Part shown: positions 30,851 through 40,159 of the stretch, in pieces
Layout of the letters: every line of letters starts with the position of its first letter
How positions within the stretch are numbered: position 1 is the stretch's first letter
Assembly: GCA_041228285.1 (NCBI GenBank)
Contig: CP166133.1
Coordinates: 1 to 64,000 of the forward strand
DNA length: 64,000 bases
Origin: Neisseriaceae bacterium CLB008
GTDB lineage: Bacteria; Pseudomonadota; Gammaproteobacteria; Burkholderiales; Neisseriaceae
Reading direction: 5' to 3'
Program-made: the position numbers and the translations under genes
The notes under the pieces: model-generated
Database searches by the model: none
What the model was told of the DNA's origin: nothing
The model's input: only the letters and a program-made list of their open reading frames with translations

Positions 30851-32644
30851 ATGGAATTGGTCGATTTTTTAAGAAGAATTCAAGATGAGATTGCGGAAGA
30901 AGTCTTGGCTCGTGACGATGATTCAGGGAAACAAAATTTATATACGGAGCTTATTTTCGCCGAAATAGTTGCACGGCATATGAGTGAGATAGGAATGACG
31001 TTCGATCCTGAAATCTGTCATTATTATTCTAATATACAAGGAATATTACGACTTAGTGGCTTTGCAATTTCAGAGGATGGGGAGCAGTTAGATCTATATG
31101 TAAGTGAGTATAACGGAACTAGAGAATTAGTAAGTATACCGGACTCAGAAATTAAAACAGCTGCAGAGCGTTGTTTGAGATTTCTCAATTACTGCGTTGA
31201 GAAAAAGCTTTCTACCAAAATGGATGAGTCTCATGAAGCGTATTCATTAGTCCGTACAATTGAGGATGGCTACGCTACATTCGATCAGATACGTATTTAT
31301 GTATTAACGGATAGAGTTGTTAAGACTCGACAATTTAAAAGTAGAGAAATACAGGGTAAAACAATTAAGCTTGAGGTAGTCGATATCTCTAGATTGTTCA
31401 ATCATTTACAAGAAGGTAAGCCTAGGGATGAGTTAGTAGTAAATTTTGAAGTTGTTTCTGGAGGAGCTCTACCATGTGTTTGGGTACCAAATGAGGAGGG
31501 AGAATATGATTATGCGATGACAGTCATTCCTGGTGAGGCGTTGCGACATATCTATGAAAAATATGGTTCTCGTATATTAGAGGCCAATGTTAGGTCTTTT
31601 TTAAGTCAGACAGGAAAAGTGAATAGAGGCATCAGAGATACTCTGCTAAATCAACCAGAACGATTTATGGCTTATAACAATGGGGTAGTTATTATTGCAG
31701 ATGAAGCTAATTTAGGAAGATTAGATGATGGTGGTATTGGTATTTCGTGGTTAAAAGGGATGCAAATAGTTAATGGTGGCCAAACCACAGCATCCATGTT
31801 TTTTACAAAAAAAAAGAACCCGCATATTAATTTAAAAGCAGTATATGTGCCAGCGAAAATTATTGTATTAAAGAAAACAGATCCGCTCGAGGAAGAGCAA
31901 TTAATATCAGATATTTCTCGTTACGCAAATAGTCAAAATGCAGTACGACAATCTGATCTTTCTGCAAATAAACCATACCATATCCATTTAGAAAAATTGG
32001 CTCTATCTACTTATTGCCCTGATGGAGTAAGTAGGTGGTTCTATGAGAGAGCAAGCGGTAGCTATAAAGTAATGCTTGAGAGGGAGGGTAGAACTCCAGC
32101 AGGAGTTAAGCGGATCCAATCATGTATACCAACTAGTAGAAAAATTACAAAAACAGAATTAGCTAAATACCTTTGTGCTTGGGAACAACGTCCAGACTTG
32201 GTTAGCCTAGGAGGACAAAAAAACTTTATTGCATTTATGGAGCTGGTCCAAAGAGATGAAGAAAGTGGTAAGGATATTAATTATGATGTCACTTATTATA
32301 AAGAAACAATAGCCAAAACTATTCTTTTTAAGACGGCTCAAAAGCTTATAAGACCTCAATTTCCTGCTTACCAAGCTAATATCACTGCGTATGTTGTGTC
32401 TTTAATTGCAAAAACTCTAGGGGAAAAGATTGATTTGGCAATGATCTGGAAAAATCAAGCAATATCAGAAGGGCTTAGTAGGCAAATATTGATTTGGGCT
32501 GAAGAGGTTCAAAGTTATCTATATGAGACGGCTCAAGGGAAAATGATATCAGAGTGGGCCAAAAAAGCAGATTGTTGGACAATGCTAGCTAACTCCCATT
32601 ACTCAAGTGTTATATGTTCAATTGACGAGTACTCAAAAATATAA
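30851..32644 (+). CDS. AIPR family protein (abortive infection/phage resistance)
   Basis: 597-residue AIPR-domain protein. The family core is visible as RFMAYNNGVVIIADEA (about residues 270-285) and KGMQIVNGGQTTASMFF (about 302-318), followed by SDISRYANSQNAVRQSDL. AIPR proteins are recurrent in phage-resistance loci; their biochemistry is poorly defined. The ATG follows the previous stop codon directly (TAA-ATG), with AGGA inside the preceding gene. It is last in the five-gene operon. An A9 run lies at 31807-31815. Confidence 0.88.
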   Translation: MELVDFLRRIQDEIAEEVLARDDDSGKQNLYTELIFAEIVARHMSEIGMTFDPEICHYYSNIQGILRLSGFAISEDGEQLDLYVSEYNGTRELVSIPDSEIKTAAERCLRFLNYCVEKKLSTKMDESHEAYSLVRTIEDGYATFDQIRIYVLTDRVVKTRQFKSREIQGKTIKLEVVDISRLFNHLQEGKPRDELVVNFEVVSGGALPCVWVPNEEGEYDYAMTVIPGEALRHIYEKYGSRILEANVRSFLSQTGKVNRGIRDTLLNQPERFMAYNNGVVIIADEANLGRLDDGGIGISWLKGMQIVNGGQTTASMFFTKKKNPHINLKAVYVPAKIIVLKKTDPLEEEQLISDISRYANSQNAVRQSDLSANKPYHIHLEKLALSTYCPDGVSRWFYERASGSYKVMLEREGRTPAGVKRIQSCIPTSRKITKTELAKYLCAWEQRPDLVSLGGQKNFIAFMELVQRDEESGKDINYDVTYYKETIAKTILFKTAQKLIRPQFPAYQANITAYVVSLIAKTLGEKIDLAMIWKNQAISEGLSRQILIWAEEVQSYLYETAQGKMISEWAKKADCWTMLANSHYSSVICSIDEYSKI

Positions 32645-32658
32645 TTTGGAGTGTGGAA

Positions 32659-32705
32659 GTAAACCCTGCTGAAGCTAGATTTCGGTGAGGTTTACCATAA
32701 TATAA
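32659..32705. terminator. Imperfect inverted repeat after the AIPR gene
   Basis: GTAAACC (32659-32665) pairs with GGTTTAC (32699-32705). The pairing continues inward for about eight further pairs including several G-U, giving a roughly 15-bp imperfect stem between the convergent AIPR and methyltransferase genes. There is no strong T-run. The rest of the 289-bp gap to 32933 holds nothing recognised. Confidence 0.45.
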
Positions 32706-32933
32706 CTATCCGCTCAACAAAATAATTACTTGATCTCCTAAGTGAGTACGCATGGATGGCTTTACCTAAAACTATTTTTATTCTTAATAATGCAAGGAAA
32801 GAATAGAGCTGTTAAGTTAATAAGACTTTGATATAATTTACTGTTTAGACTTAACATTAATTGTCATGAGTATTAAGTAGAGCGGTGTGTAACACTATAC
32901 TTATCATATTATACAGTCTGAGTTATTATGATT

Positions 32934-34520
32934 TTACTTAAGTAATAGCTTCATTACAGATGTAGCAATTTGGTTGGCAAGTAATGGGGGGACTGCATTA
33001 CCTACTTGGACATATTGTTCTGTTCTACTGCCTGCAAAAAAGTAATTGTCAGGAAATGTTTGAATTCTAGCAGCCTCTCTGACAGTGAGGCTGCGGCATT
33101 GCTTTGGATCGGGATGAATAAAGTAGTGTCCATCTTTAGAGATGTGGCTCGTAATTGTTGTTGCTGGAATATGCGGTGCTTGAACTCTGAATCGATCTGC
33201 AAATTTACCAGATTTGAAATTTGCATGATTGGGCACTAATTCATCAAGATAGTCATTAGATTTTGGGGTAGCTATATCCCAGTTTTCCCTTTCTGCGCAA
33301 ACCGCCCAAGCACTGCAGAATAAGTATCTATGGAGATCTTTTTCGATATGGCCACGGGTTTCATGATTTGAAATATAACCATTCAGCCTTTCGTCATGAA
33401 TCCAGTTGTTCAGTATTTCATTACGTGAGTTTATTTTCTTGGCCTGCAGGCCAAAAATACTACCTTGCTCATTAATAGGGGCTTGAAAATTTTTAATAAT
33501 ATTTTTAAGTTCACAAGCAATAACATTATGTTTATATATTTTTGATTTTGATAAGGCGGGAATGACTTCTTTTTTGATACTAATAACCGCGTTAGTCCAA
33601 TCCTCTCGGGTGTGATGCTTTACCTTCGATAGGCCGCTTCTAAGTTCTGGTAAGCCATTCAGCACATCCTTAACAGTGACAATTTTTTTTTCCTCTTTTA
33701 GCAACATTGAGCTATTCCATTTGTCCGCAATATCTTCTCTTATACCAAGAATTATTACTCTATGGCGTTTTTGTGGAATTCCATAGTTTTCTGATTTGAT
33801 TATAAAGTCTTGAGGCGGATGATCTACGTCATTGCTAGTGAGTGGGCTTGAGACAAGTGAGAACAGTTTGTAGTTATGGTGATTTACTGTATACGAACCT
33901 TGTTCTAGCCCAAATTTAGTTGGGTTTTGTAAGTCGCGATATATACTGTCAAAAATAGGTTTCCCATTGATTTTTGCGGAGAGCATGCCTTTTACGTTTT
34001 CCATAACGAAAACAGCTGGTTGAAATTTAGCAATGACTTTTAAATATTCTTTATATAAGAAATTTCGATGGTCGTCTTCTGCAATATAGTTTTTATTGTT
34101 TCGTGCTGGCCCTGCAAGTGAATATGCTTGGCAGGGGGGGCCGCCAATTAAAATACATTCGTCGTGACCAATTGATTTCTCGATCGATTTAAATATTTGG
34201 TCATTATCTTGGCCAAGGGTAAGGCACAGAGCTTCCTCATCAGCTGCTTTATATTCATTAGGGAATAATGAATATAACTTTTCCTCGGGCTTTTCTCCTA
34301 AATTACCTTTCATAAACTCAAAATACTCATCGGGTACATTGTCCCCAAATTGTCTATAGAAAGCCCTTAACCGTAAAGTTGCGTGAGCGCTGGCTTCTTT
34401 TTCAATTGAAATAGCTATTTTGAATATGGGTTTGCCATCAGCATCTTTAAGTGCAGAAAAGCCTTCACCTAGCCCGCCAGGCCCAGAGAATAAATCAATT
34501 ACTTTAATAGGAGGATTCAT
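32934..34520 (-). CDS. DNA (cytosine-5) methyltransferase
   Basis: 528-residue C5-cytosine methyltransferase. Motif I is DLFSGPGGLGEGFS, motif IV GGPPCQAYSLAGP with nucleophile Cys130, motif VI FVMENVKGM, motif VIII IPQKRHRVIILG, and motifs IX-X include LTVREAARIQTFPDNY and VQVGNAVPP. A long region between VIII and IX is the target-recognition domain. The ATG at 34520 is preferred over the in-frame TTG at 34535. It is convergent with the defence operon and equally AT-rich, so it probably supplies self-protective methylation. It carries a T9/A9 run (33683-33691) and a 7-base C/G run at the PPC motif. Confidence 0.92.
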   Translation of the reverse strand: MNPPIKVIDLFSGPGGLGEGFSALKDADGKPIFKIAISIEKEASAHATLRLRAFYRQFGDNVPDEYFEFMKGNLGEKPEEKLYSLFPNEYKAADEEALCLTLGQDNDQIFKSIEKSIGHDECILIGGPPCQAYSLAGPARNNKNYIAEDDHRNFLYKEYLKVIAKFQPAVFVMENVKGMLSAKINGKPIFDSIYRDLQNPTKFGLEQGSYTVNHHNYKLFSLVSSPLTSNDVDHPPQDFIIKSENYGIPQKRHRVIILGIREDIADKWNSSMLLKEEKKIVTVKDVLNGLPELRSGLSKVKHHTREDWTNAVISIKKEVIPALSKSKIYKHNVIACELKNIIKNFQAPINEQGSIFGLQAKKINSRNEILNNWIHDERLNGYISNHETRGHIEKDLHRYLFCSAWAVCAERENWDIATPKSNDYLDELVPNHANFKSGKFADRFRVQAPHIPATTITSHISKDGHYFIHPDPKQCRSLTVREAARIQTFPDNYFFAGSRTEQYVQVGNAVPPLLANQIATSVMKLLLK

Positions 34521-34724
34521 TTTTACATAGTTCAATAATAGTAGATGGAAAGTATACCAGGAAAAGATTTATTTGCTAGGTTTATTACAGGGTCCTAGAG
34601 CTTATCAGTAATGAAACTACACTTGGGAGTAAGTTAAGGATTGGAAAATAATATTGAATATACTGAGTTATTTTATACATTCAATAGCTATATTATAGGC
34701 TTAGTATTGTTGGTATAAATTATG

Positions 34725-35615
34725 TCAGATACTTTCCACCTTCTCCCTTAAATACCCCACTAACTTCTCCCGAAACACCTCAATCACCTCCGGGTGGTCA
34801 CTCAGATGCGCCGGATTGTAAATCAGGTGAATCTTCCGGCTTGGCGCCTGGTCGCGCAGGCGATGGTAGTAGAGCGCGTCGTGCTGCTGCACCTGCTGGC
34901 ATACGCTCAGCGGGGCGAAGAACCAATAGTCATCGTGCAAGAGCTGGTAGGCGACTGAAAACGAGTCGCTGCGCCATTTATGTACGTAGGCTTCGCTTAA
35001 AAACTTTTTGCGCCAAAGGTTATAGTCATAGCCCCAATCCACAAAAATTTCTGTCTCTTCATTGAGCTCGGTGCTGTCGATGCTGTCGCTGGGGAATAGC
35101 CCCGGCTTCTTGGTGACCACCACAATTTCTTCGCTATAAATTTCTTCCGAGACCACGCCGATGTCGGTAAAGTCGCTGACGATGATGCCGATGTCGATGA
35201 CTTTGGCGTTGGTGAGGCGGGCGATTTCGTGGCTGTGTAGGTTGTGGATAGACAGGCGCCAGTCGTGTTCGTCGAACTGTAGGTTCTTATAAAAATCCCC
35301 TAATAAATACATGTTTAGGCTTTCCACGCTGGCGATGGAGAGCGAGTAATAGTCGGTTTCGGAGCGGAAGTTTTTGATTTTTTTGTTTAACTCTAGCCAG
35401 TTCAGCGCCAAGGGCAGGAACTGCTTACCTTCGTTGGTGAGCTCGGTGGCCTTTTCGCCCTTGCCGCGCTTAATCAGGGTCACGTCCAACAGCCGCTCTA
35501 GTTCTTTGAGGCGGTAGCTGACGGTTGATTGCGAGGTAAACAGCTTGGCGGCCGAATCGGTGATGTTCTTGGATAGGGCGACGGTCACAAAGGTTTCGAT
35601 AAATACAAGGTTCAT
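34725..35615 (-). CDS. LysR-family transcriptional regulator
   Basis: 296-residue LysR-type regulator. The N-terminal winged helix-turn-helix (residues 1-60) contains FVTVALSKNITDSAAKLFTSQSTVSYRLKELE in separate conserved blocks, followed by an effector-binding domain. It is divergent from the class V aminotransferase gene across a 268-bp gap and probably controls it. Base composition is chromosomal again, marking the right edge of the AT-rich island. Confidence 0.92.
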   Translation of the reverse strand: MNLVFIETFVTVALSKNITDSAAKLFTSQSTVSYRLKELERLLDVTLIKRGKGEKATELTNEGKQFLPLALNWLELNKKIKNFRSETDYYSLSIASVESLNMYLLGDFYKNLQFDEHDWRLSIHNLHSHEIARLTNAKVIDIGIIVSDFTDIGVVSEEIYSEEIVVVTKKPGLFPSDSIDSTELNEETEIFVDWGYDYNLWRKKFLSEAYVHKWRSDSFSVAYQLLHDDYWFFAPLSVCQQVQQHDALYYHRLRDQAPSRKIHLIYNPAHLSDHPEVIEVFREKLVGYLREKVESI

Positions 35616-35784
35616 GGCGCTTGGGTTCTCGGTTATTGGGTCGTTTTAATCAGATTATGGGGTGGCCGGCGTGGCCTGAGCCTGGCTTTAGATTATGGCA
35701 GATTGGTTAAGGGTTTGTCACATCAGTTATTTTATGGGCGCTTGATTTGCGCTTGGGGTTGTGGCGGCGTGTTTCTTTAATCAT

Positions 35785-35806
35785 GAATTAATTCGATATT
35801 TAATAT
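35785..35806. promoter_or_regulatory. Candidate LysR operator
   Basis: The perfect palindrome GAATTAATTC (35785-35794) is adjacent to ATATT-T-AATAT (35796-35806), in the divergent promoter region between the LysR gene and the aminotransferase gene. AT-rich dyads in this place suit LysR binding, but assignment is inference. Confidence 0.4.
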
Positions 35807-35883
35807 GATGAGATTGTGTTTTTTTAATCAAAAAATCGTGGCTATACTGGATTCACCATAAGAAATAGAAGAGGAACACCCAA

Positions 35884-37170
35884 ATGAGCCATACCTTAAG
35901 CGGGCGCCTGATTGCGCCCCAGATTCACCAAGCGCTGCGTGCGCAGTTTGCCTATCTGGATCAGGACTTGGACGGCAGCTCGCGCCTGTTTTTTGACAAC
36001 TCTGGCGGCTCGCTGCGGCTGATTGAAGCCATTATGGCCAAGAACACCATTGATCTGTTGCCAGATTGTCCTGAGCGGGTGCATGAGCGCGCCTTAATGC
36101 TGCAAGACATCATGGCCAAGGGCGAAGAGACCATTTTACACACCATGCTGAATGCGCCTTCTGGGTCTTTATTGACGGAATTAACCGCGTCGCAGGTGAT
36201 GTTCCAGATGGTGGGCACGATTGTGACCCATGTGGCCGGCACCAATGTGGTGACGTCCAATATTGAGCATCCTTCGGCCTATGATGCGGCGGCGTTTTAT
36301 TGTGCCCAAACCGGTAAGACCTTACGCGTGGCCGAGGCCAATGCAGAGGGCTTTGTCAGCGTGGAGTCGATTCTAGCGCTGATCGATGAGGAAACGACGC
36401 TGTTGAGCATCATTGCGTCGTCGAATATCTCGGGCAACATCATGGATTTGGCCACCATCGTGGCCAAGGCGCGCGAGAAGAAGCCGGATTTATTCATTAT
36501 TTCGGATGCGGTTCAGCATTTACCTCACGGCACCATTGATTTAAGCGCCATTCCTTTAGACGGCCTGAACTTTGCGCCGTATAAGTTCATGGCCAGCCGC
36601 GGCATTGGCTTTGGCTATGTGTCGGATCGGGTGTCTGCCTTGCCTCACCATAAGCTATTGGCGCGTCCTGATCAGGCTTGGGGCTTGGGCACGCCGACGG
36701 CGTCGCTGTTCCATTCGATGAATCAGGTGTTTGCCTATATTGATGCGCTGGGTGCGGCGGTGGATGAGGCCGCGGATACGCCACGCGCGCGCTATTTGGC
36801 CGGGATGGAGGCGATTGAGCTGCACGAGCGGGCGCTGCTGCATCGCCTGCTGAACGGCGGTGAAGGGGTAACGGGGCTGCGCCAGATGGCGGGGGTCAAT
36901 GTTTATCTAGACGATGCACCGTTAGACCAGCGCGACCTGATCGTGGCAATGGGCCTTGAGGGCTGGGATTTTGATGCATTACGGGCCGAATACCAGCGCC
37001 GTGGCGTCACCGTGTATGAGCGGGTGAACACCAGTATTTATTCTAAACGCATTGTCGAAGCCTTGGGCTTGAGCGGGGCGATACGGGTGTCGCCCATGCA
37101 TTGCCACACCGAGGCTGAGATTGATCAATTTTTAAGCATTACCCAAGCCATCGTCAACGGCGATCGCTAA
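35884..37170 (+). CDS. Class V aminotransferase-fold PLP enzyme (cysteine desulfurase-like)
   Basis: 428-residue PLP-dependent enzyme of the aminotransferase class V/SufS fold. The PLP lysine is probably Lys234 (FAPYKFMASRGIGFGY), with Asp208-x2-His nearby (ISDAVQHLPHG) for the pyridine ring. The SufS catalytic cysteine loop is not apparent, so an aminotransferase, lyase or racemase-type reaction is more likely than desulfuration. It is followed by a symporter gene after 44 bp and is divergent from a LysR gene, which suggests an inducible amino-acid catabolic unit. Substrate not known. Confidence 0.87.
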   Translation: MSHTLSGRLIAPQIHQALRAQFAYLDQDLDGSSRLFFDNSGGSLRLIEAIMAKNTIDLLPDCPERVHERALMLQDIMAKGEETILHTMLNAPSGSLLTELTASQVMFQMVGTIVTHVAGTNVVTSNIEHPSAYDAAAFYCAQTGKTLRVAEANAEGFVSVESILALIDEETTLLSIIASSNISGNIMDLATIVAKAREKKPDLFIISDAVQHLPHGTIDLSAIPLDGLNFAPYKFMASRGIGFGYVSDRVSALPHHKLLARPDQAWGLGTPTASLFHSMNQVFAYIDALGAAVDEAADTPRARYLAGMEAIELHERALLHRLLNGGEGVTGLRQMAGVNVYLDDAPLDQRDLIVAMGLEGWDFDALRAEYQRRGVTVYERVNTSIYSKRIVEALGLSGAIRVSPMHCHTEAEIDQFLSITQAIVNGDR

Positions 37171-37214
37171 TCGATAAGTTAATATAATAAAAGCAGTCAC
37201 AAAGGAGTAGAGAG

Positions 37215-38441
37215 ATGAAAAAAATGGGTCTATCAACCAAGGTATTCCTTGGGTTTGTGGTGGGGATCGCCCTTGGGTTGATTTTTAAACAAGACATTTT
37301 GGTGATTAAACCAGTAGGGGATTTGTTCTTAACCCTGATTAAAATGCTGGTGGTGCCGTTGGTGTTTTTTTCCATTGTGTCGGGCGTGGCCAGCATCAGC
37401 GACGTGCAGAAGCTCAAGCGTATTGGCTCCAAAACCATGCTGTATTACGTGGTGACCACGATGTTAGCGGGCTGTATTGGCTTAGCGGTAGCCCACATTG
37501 TGCAGCCGGGCAGTAACTTTGATTTGGCCAGCTTGCAAACGGCCGCGGCGGTAGAGGCGAAAGCGATGCCGACGCTGGGCGAAACGTTGTTGAGCATCTT
37601 CCCGAGTAATCCGGTGAAGGCCTTGGTAGACGGCAACTTGATGCAGATCATCGTGTTTGCGCTGTTCTTTGGCATTTCCATCACTTTAATCGGTGAAAAA
37701 GCCGCCAAGATGAATGATCTGATGAAAGAAGGCACCGAGATCATGTACAAGATGACTGCGATTGTGATGGCGTTCTCGCCCATCGGCGTGGCCGCCTTGA
37801 TCGCCTGCACCATCGGTGAGTACGGCTTTAAAATCTTTGGGCCTTTAGCTAAGTTTATTTTGACTGACTACTTGGGCTTGATTGCGGTGATTGTGCTGAT
37901 GTATTTGGTGATGTTGAAGTTCATTGCCAAGGTGCCGCTGCGCCACTTCTTCAAACACATCACTTCAATTTGGCTGGTGACGGCCAGCACCACCAGCAGT
38001 GCCGGCACGCTGCCGGTGACCATTCGGGTGACGGAAGAAAAGTTTGGCGTGGCCAATGAGCTGTCGCAGTTTAGCCTGCCGGTTGGGGCGACGGTGAACA
38101 TGAATGGGGCGGTGGTGTATTACGCTGCGGCGATCATCTTTATATCCCAAATTTATGGCGTGGATTTAAGCATTTATCAGCAGATCATGATTATCGTGTT
38201 GACCACGCTGGTGTCGATTGGCTCGCCGGGTATTCCGGGCGGTGGCATTGTGATGACCATTATGCTGTTGTCGACCATGGGCTTGCCGATGGAGATCGTG
38301 GGCTTGATTGCCGGTATTTACCGCATCATTGATATGGGCCACACCACGCTTAACGTGACGGGCGACGTGGTCAGCACGCTGTGTATTGCGCGTAAAGAAG
38401 GCTTGATCGACGACAGCGTGTACGAGCAGTCAAAAAATTAA
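37215..38441 (+). CDS. Dicarboxylate/amino acid:cation symporter (DAACS family)
   Basis: 408-residue sodium- or proton-coupled symporter of the GltP/DctA/SstT family. Conserved elements include the re-entrant serine-rich TASTTSSAGTLPVTIR, PVGATVNMNGAVVYY (NMDGT-like motif), GSPGIPGGGIVMTIML and IIDMGHTTLNVTGD. AAAGGAG precedes the ATG. The same operon contains the PLP enzyme, so it probably imports that enzyme's substrate. A terminator follows 58 bp downstream. Confidence 0.92.
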   Translation: MKKMGLSTKVFLGFVVGIALGLIFKQDILVIKPVGDLFLTLIKMLVVPLVFFSIVSGVASISDVQKLKRIGSKTMLYYVVTTMLAGCIGLAVAHIVQPGSNFDLASLQTAAAVEAKAMPTLGETLLSIFPSNPVKALVDGNLMQIIVFALFFGISITLIGEKAAKMNDLMKEGTEIMYKMTAIVMAFSPIGVAALIACTIGEYGFKIFGPLAKFILTDYLGLIAVIVLMYLVMLKFIAKVPLRHFFKHITSIWLVTASTTSSAGTLPVTIRVTEEKFGVANELSQFSLPVGATVNMNGAVVYYAAAIIFISQIYGVDLSIYQQIMIIVLTTLVSIGSPGIPGGGIVMTIMLLSTMGLPMEIVGLIAGIYRIIDMGHTTLNVTGDVVSTLCIARKEGLIDDSVYEQSKN

Positions 38442-38498
38442 AGCTGAAGTTATTCATGATCTGACCGTGTAAGAGAGAGTGCTTCATCCAGATCATAC

Positions 38499-38531
38499 AA
38501 AGCCACTGCCTTGATGGGGTAGTGGCTTTTT
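38499..38531 (+). terminator. Intrinsic terminator after the symporter gene
   Basis: AAAGCCACT at 38499-38507 pairs with AGTGGCTTT at 38521-38529, followed by a T-run. Placed downstream of the aminotransferase-symporter unit. Confidence 0.82.
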
Positions 38532-38538
38532 CGTGGGC

Positions 38539-38624
38539 GTAGGGTGGTGCGCGCAGCTTAGCCACCGTTTCCCACGTTTCACGCACTTCAACTGTCAATC
38601 CGCGTGGGTCGCGACCCACCCTAC
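38539..38624. repeat. GTAGGGTGG-bounded intergenic inverted-repeat element
   Basis: An 86-bp segment is bounded by GTAGGGTGG (38539-38547) and its exact complement CCACCCTAC (38616-38624). It contains a perfect 16-bp palindrome GTGGGTCGCGACCCAC at 38604-38619. A related shorter copy is at 21358-21388. It looks like a non-coding dispersed REP/MITE-like repeat. It sits between two terminators in the 318-bp gap 38442-38759. Confidence 0.6.
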
Positions 38625-38695
38625 GGCTTAGCGGCCAATGCTGTGGTTGTAAAAATGAACCATGATGCAATCAGTCTTGACGCTCTTAAAAAAAT

Positions 38696-38725
38696 AACCC
38701 CACTGTAAACGGTGGGGTTGTTTTT
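38696..38725 (-). terminator. Bidirectional terminator after the M20 hydrolase gene
   Basis: AACCCCAC (38696-38703) pairs with GTGGGGTT (38712-38719). There is an A-run on the left and a T-run on the right, so it can terminate on both strands; it lies just past the 3' end of the minus-strand hydrolase gene. Confidence 0.8.
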
Positions 38726-38759
38726 ATGCGCTTCATCGCGCTGGTGTGTGTTGCCGTAC

Positions 38760-39980
38760 TTAAGCCATCTGCTGATCCAGCTGCACCAGCGTCTTCAATA
38801 ACACCATGGTGCCTTTGTCGATTTGCTCGGGTGAGGCGTATTCGACCGGGTTGTGGCTGATGCCGTCGAGGCAGGGGATGAAAATCATGGTGGTGGGGCA
38901 GACTTTGGCCAAGAGGATGGCGTCGTGGCCGGCGCCGCTGATGATGTCTTGGTGGGCGTAGCCAAGCTCGGCGGCGGCTTGGCGTACGGCGTCGATGAGA
39001 TCTGGGGTAAACGCTTGGGGCGGGTTGTACCAAACTTCGGTGAGCTTATGGACCACGCCGCGTTCGGCGTCGATGTCGGCCAATAGGTCTTGGATGCGCT
39101 GGTGTATGGCCTGTAGGCCTGCGACTTCGGGATGGCGAATGTCGATGGTGGCGTTCACCGATTGCATGATGGTGTTGTAGGAGCTGTTGTCTGACCGGAT
39201 TTTACCGATGGTGACGTTGGCGCGGGCGTCGAAGGCCAAGACGGCCTGCTCTAGCCGTTGGGCGAAGTCGGTAAAGGCGAACAGCGGGTCGTGGCGCAGC
39301 GGCATGGGGGTGGTGCCGGCGTGGGCCGGCTGGCCGCTGATGCTGAGGTCAAACCACATGATGCCTTGGCCGCCGGTGACCACGCCGATATCCATGCCTT
39401 CTTTTTCCAGCACTGGGCCTTGCTCGATGTGGGCTTCTAGATAGGCTTGCGGATACGGCATTGAGCTGGCGCGGCGAGCGCTAGGCAGGTCGCTTAACTC
39501 GCTGGCGACAGAAACGCCGTGGCGGTCGGTTTGTTCGAGGGCGTGATCTAGGGGCAGTAGGCCGCTGTAGACGGACGAGCCCATCATGGCGGGCGAGAAG
39601 CGGGCGCCTTCTTCGTTGGTCCAGGCGGTGATGGTGAGGGTGTGGGCCAGCTCATGGCCGTGGTCTTTTAAGGTACGTACAACTTCTAGCGCCGACAAAA
39701 CCCCAAAAATGCCGTCGTAGTGGCCACCGTTGGGCTGGGTGTCGAGGTGGCTGCCGAGCATGATTTCGGCGTTGGTTTGGCCTTGAAAGGTCACAAATAG
39801 GTTGCCAATGTCGTCATAGCTGGCCACGCCGCCGTGGGCTTCGGCCCAGCCGATGAATAGGGCGCGGCCGGCTTTGTCTTCAGGGCTGAGGGCGAGGCGA
39901 CAGGCGCCGCCTTCGGGGGTGGGGCCGATTTGGGCCAGCTCGTGAAAGGTGGCCATGAGGCGATCTAGATTAATGCGCAT
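38760..39980 (-). CDS. M20-family Zn-dependent hydrolase (N-carbamoyl-L-amino acid/allantoate amidohydrolase type)
   Basis: 406-residue M20 metalloenzyme. Metal-binding segments are GSHLDTQPNGGHYDGIFGV, WTNEEGARFSP, an EAHIEQGPVLE motif and the late SGAGHDAILLA. The HIEQGP and GAGHDA motifs are characteristic of the amidase/hydantoinase subgroup (AllC, HyuC, beta-ureidopropionase) rather than peptidases. The ATG at 39980, preceded by GGAG, was chosen over an upstream in-frame start at 40070. It is divergent from a LysR gene and next to the aminotransferase-symporter unit. Confidence 0.9.
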   Translation of the reverse strand: MRINLDRLMATFHELAQIGPTPEGGACRLALSPEDKAGRALFIGWAEAHGGVASYDDIGNLFVTFQGQTNAEIMLGSHLDTQPNGGHYDGIFGVLSALEVVRTLKDHGHELAHTLTITAWTNEEGARFSPAMMGSSVYSGLLPLDHALEQTDRHGVSVASELSDLPSARRASSMPYPQAYLEAHIEQGPVLEKEGMDIGVVTGGQGIMWFDLSISGQPAHAGTTPMPLRHDPLFAFTDFAQRLEQAVLAFDARANVTIGKIRSDNSSYNTIMQSVNATIDIRHPEVAGLQAIHQRIQDLLADIDAERGVVHKLTEVWYNPPQAFTPDLIDAVRQAAAELGYAHQDIISGAGHDAILLAKVCPTTMIFIPCLDGISHNPVEYASPEQIDKGTMVLLKTLVQLDQQMA

Positions 39981-40159
39981 GATGGGGCTCCATGAATGGG
40001 ATGTATACGATGGGTGGTGCTGGTCGCTTCCGTCACGTTGATGCCATTCATTTAAGGCAATCAGGTTCAAGCATACCGCTTGAAACCATTCTTTACTATG
40101 TGTTAAGTTAATTCAATTAATGATTTTTAATAGTTGGTATTAGCAGAGGTTAAGGCAAT

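Noticed and set aside
33683-33691. T9 run in the methyltransferase gene as a phase-variation switch
   Set aside because: It lies mid-gene in lysine-rich AT-rich sequence and could be chance; listed only as supporting context for the 5' A9 in the sigma-like gene.
23525-34520. BREX, DISARM or Dnd/Ssp system
   Set aside because: No PglX/PglZ/BrxC, DrmA/B or DndB-E-like genes; the Z1, GHKL and AIPR set fits the Mza/MORC type instead.
23188-34720. Integrative element with attachment sites
   Set aside because: No integrase, tRNA or convincing direct repeat at either edge; acquisition is suggested by composition alone.
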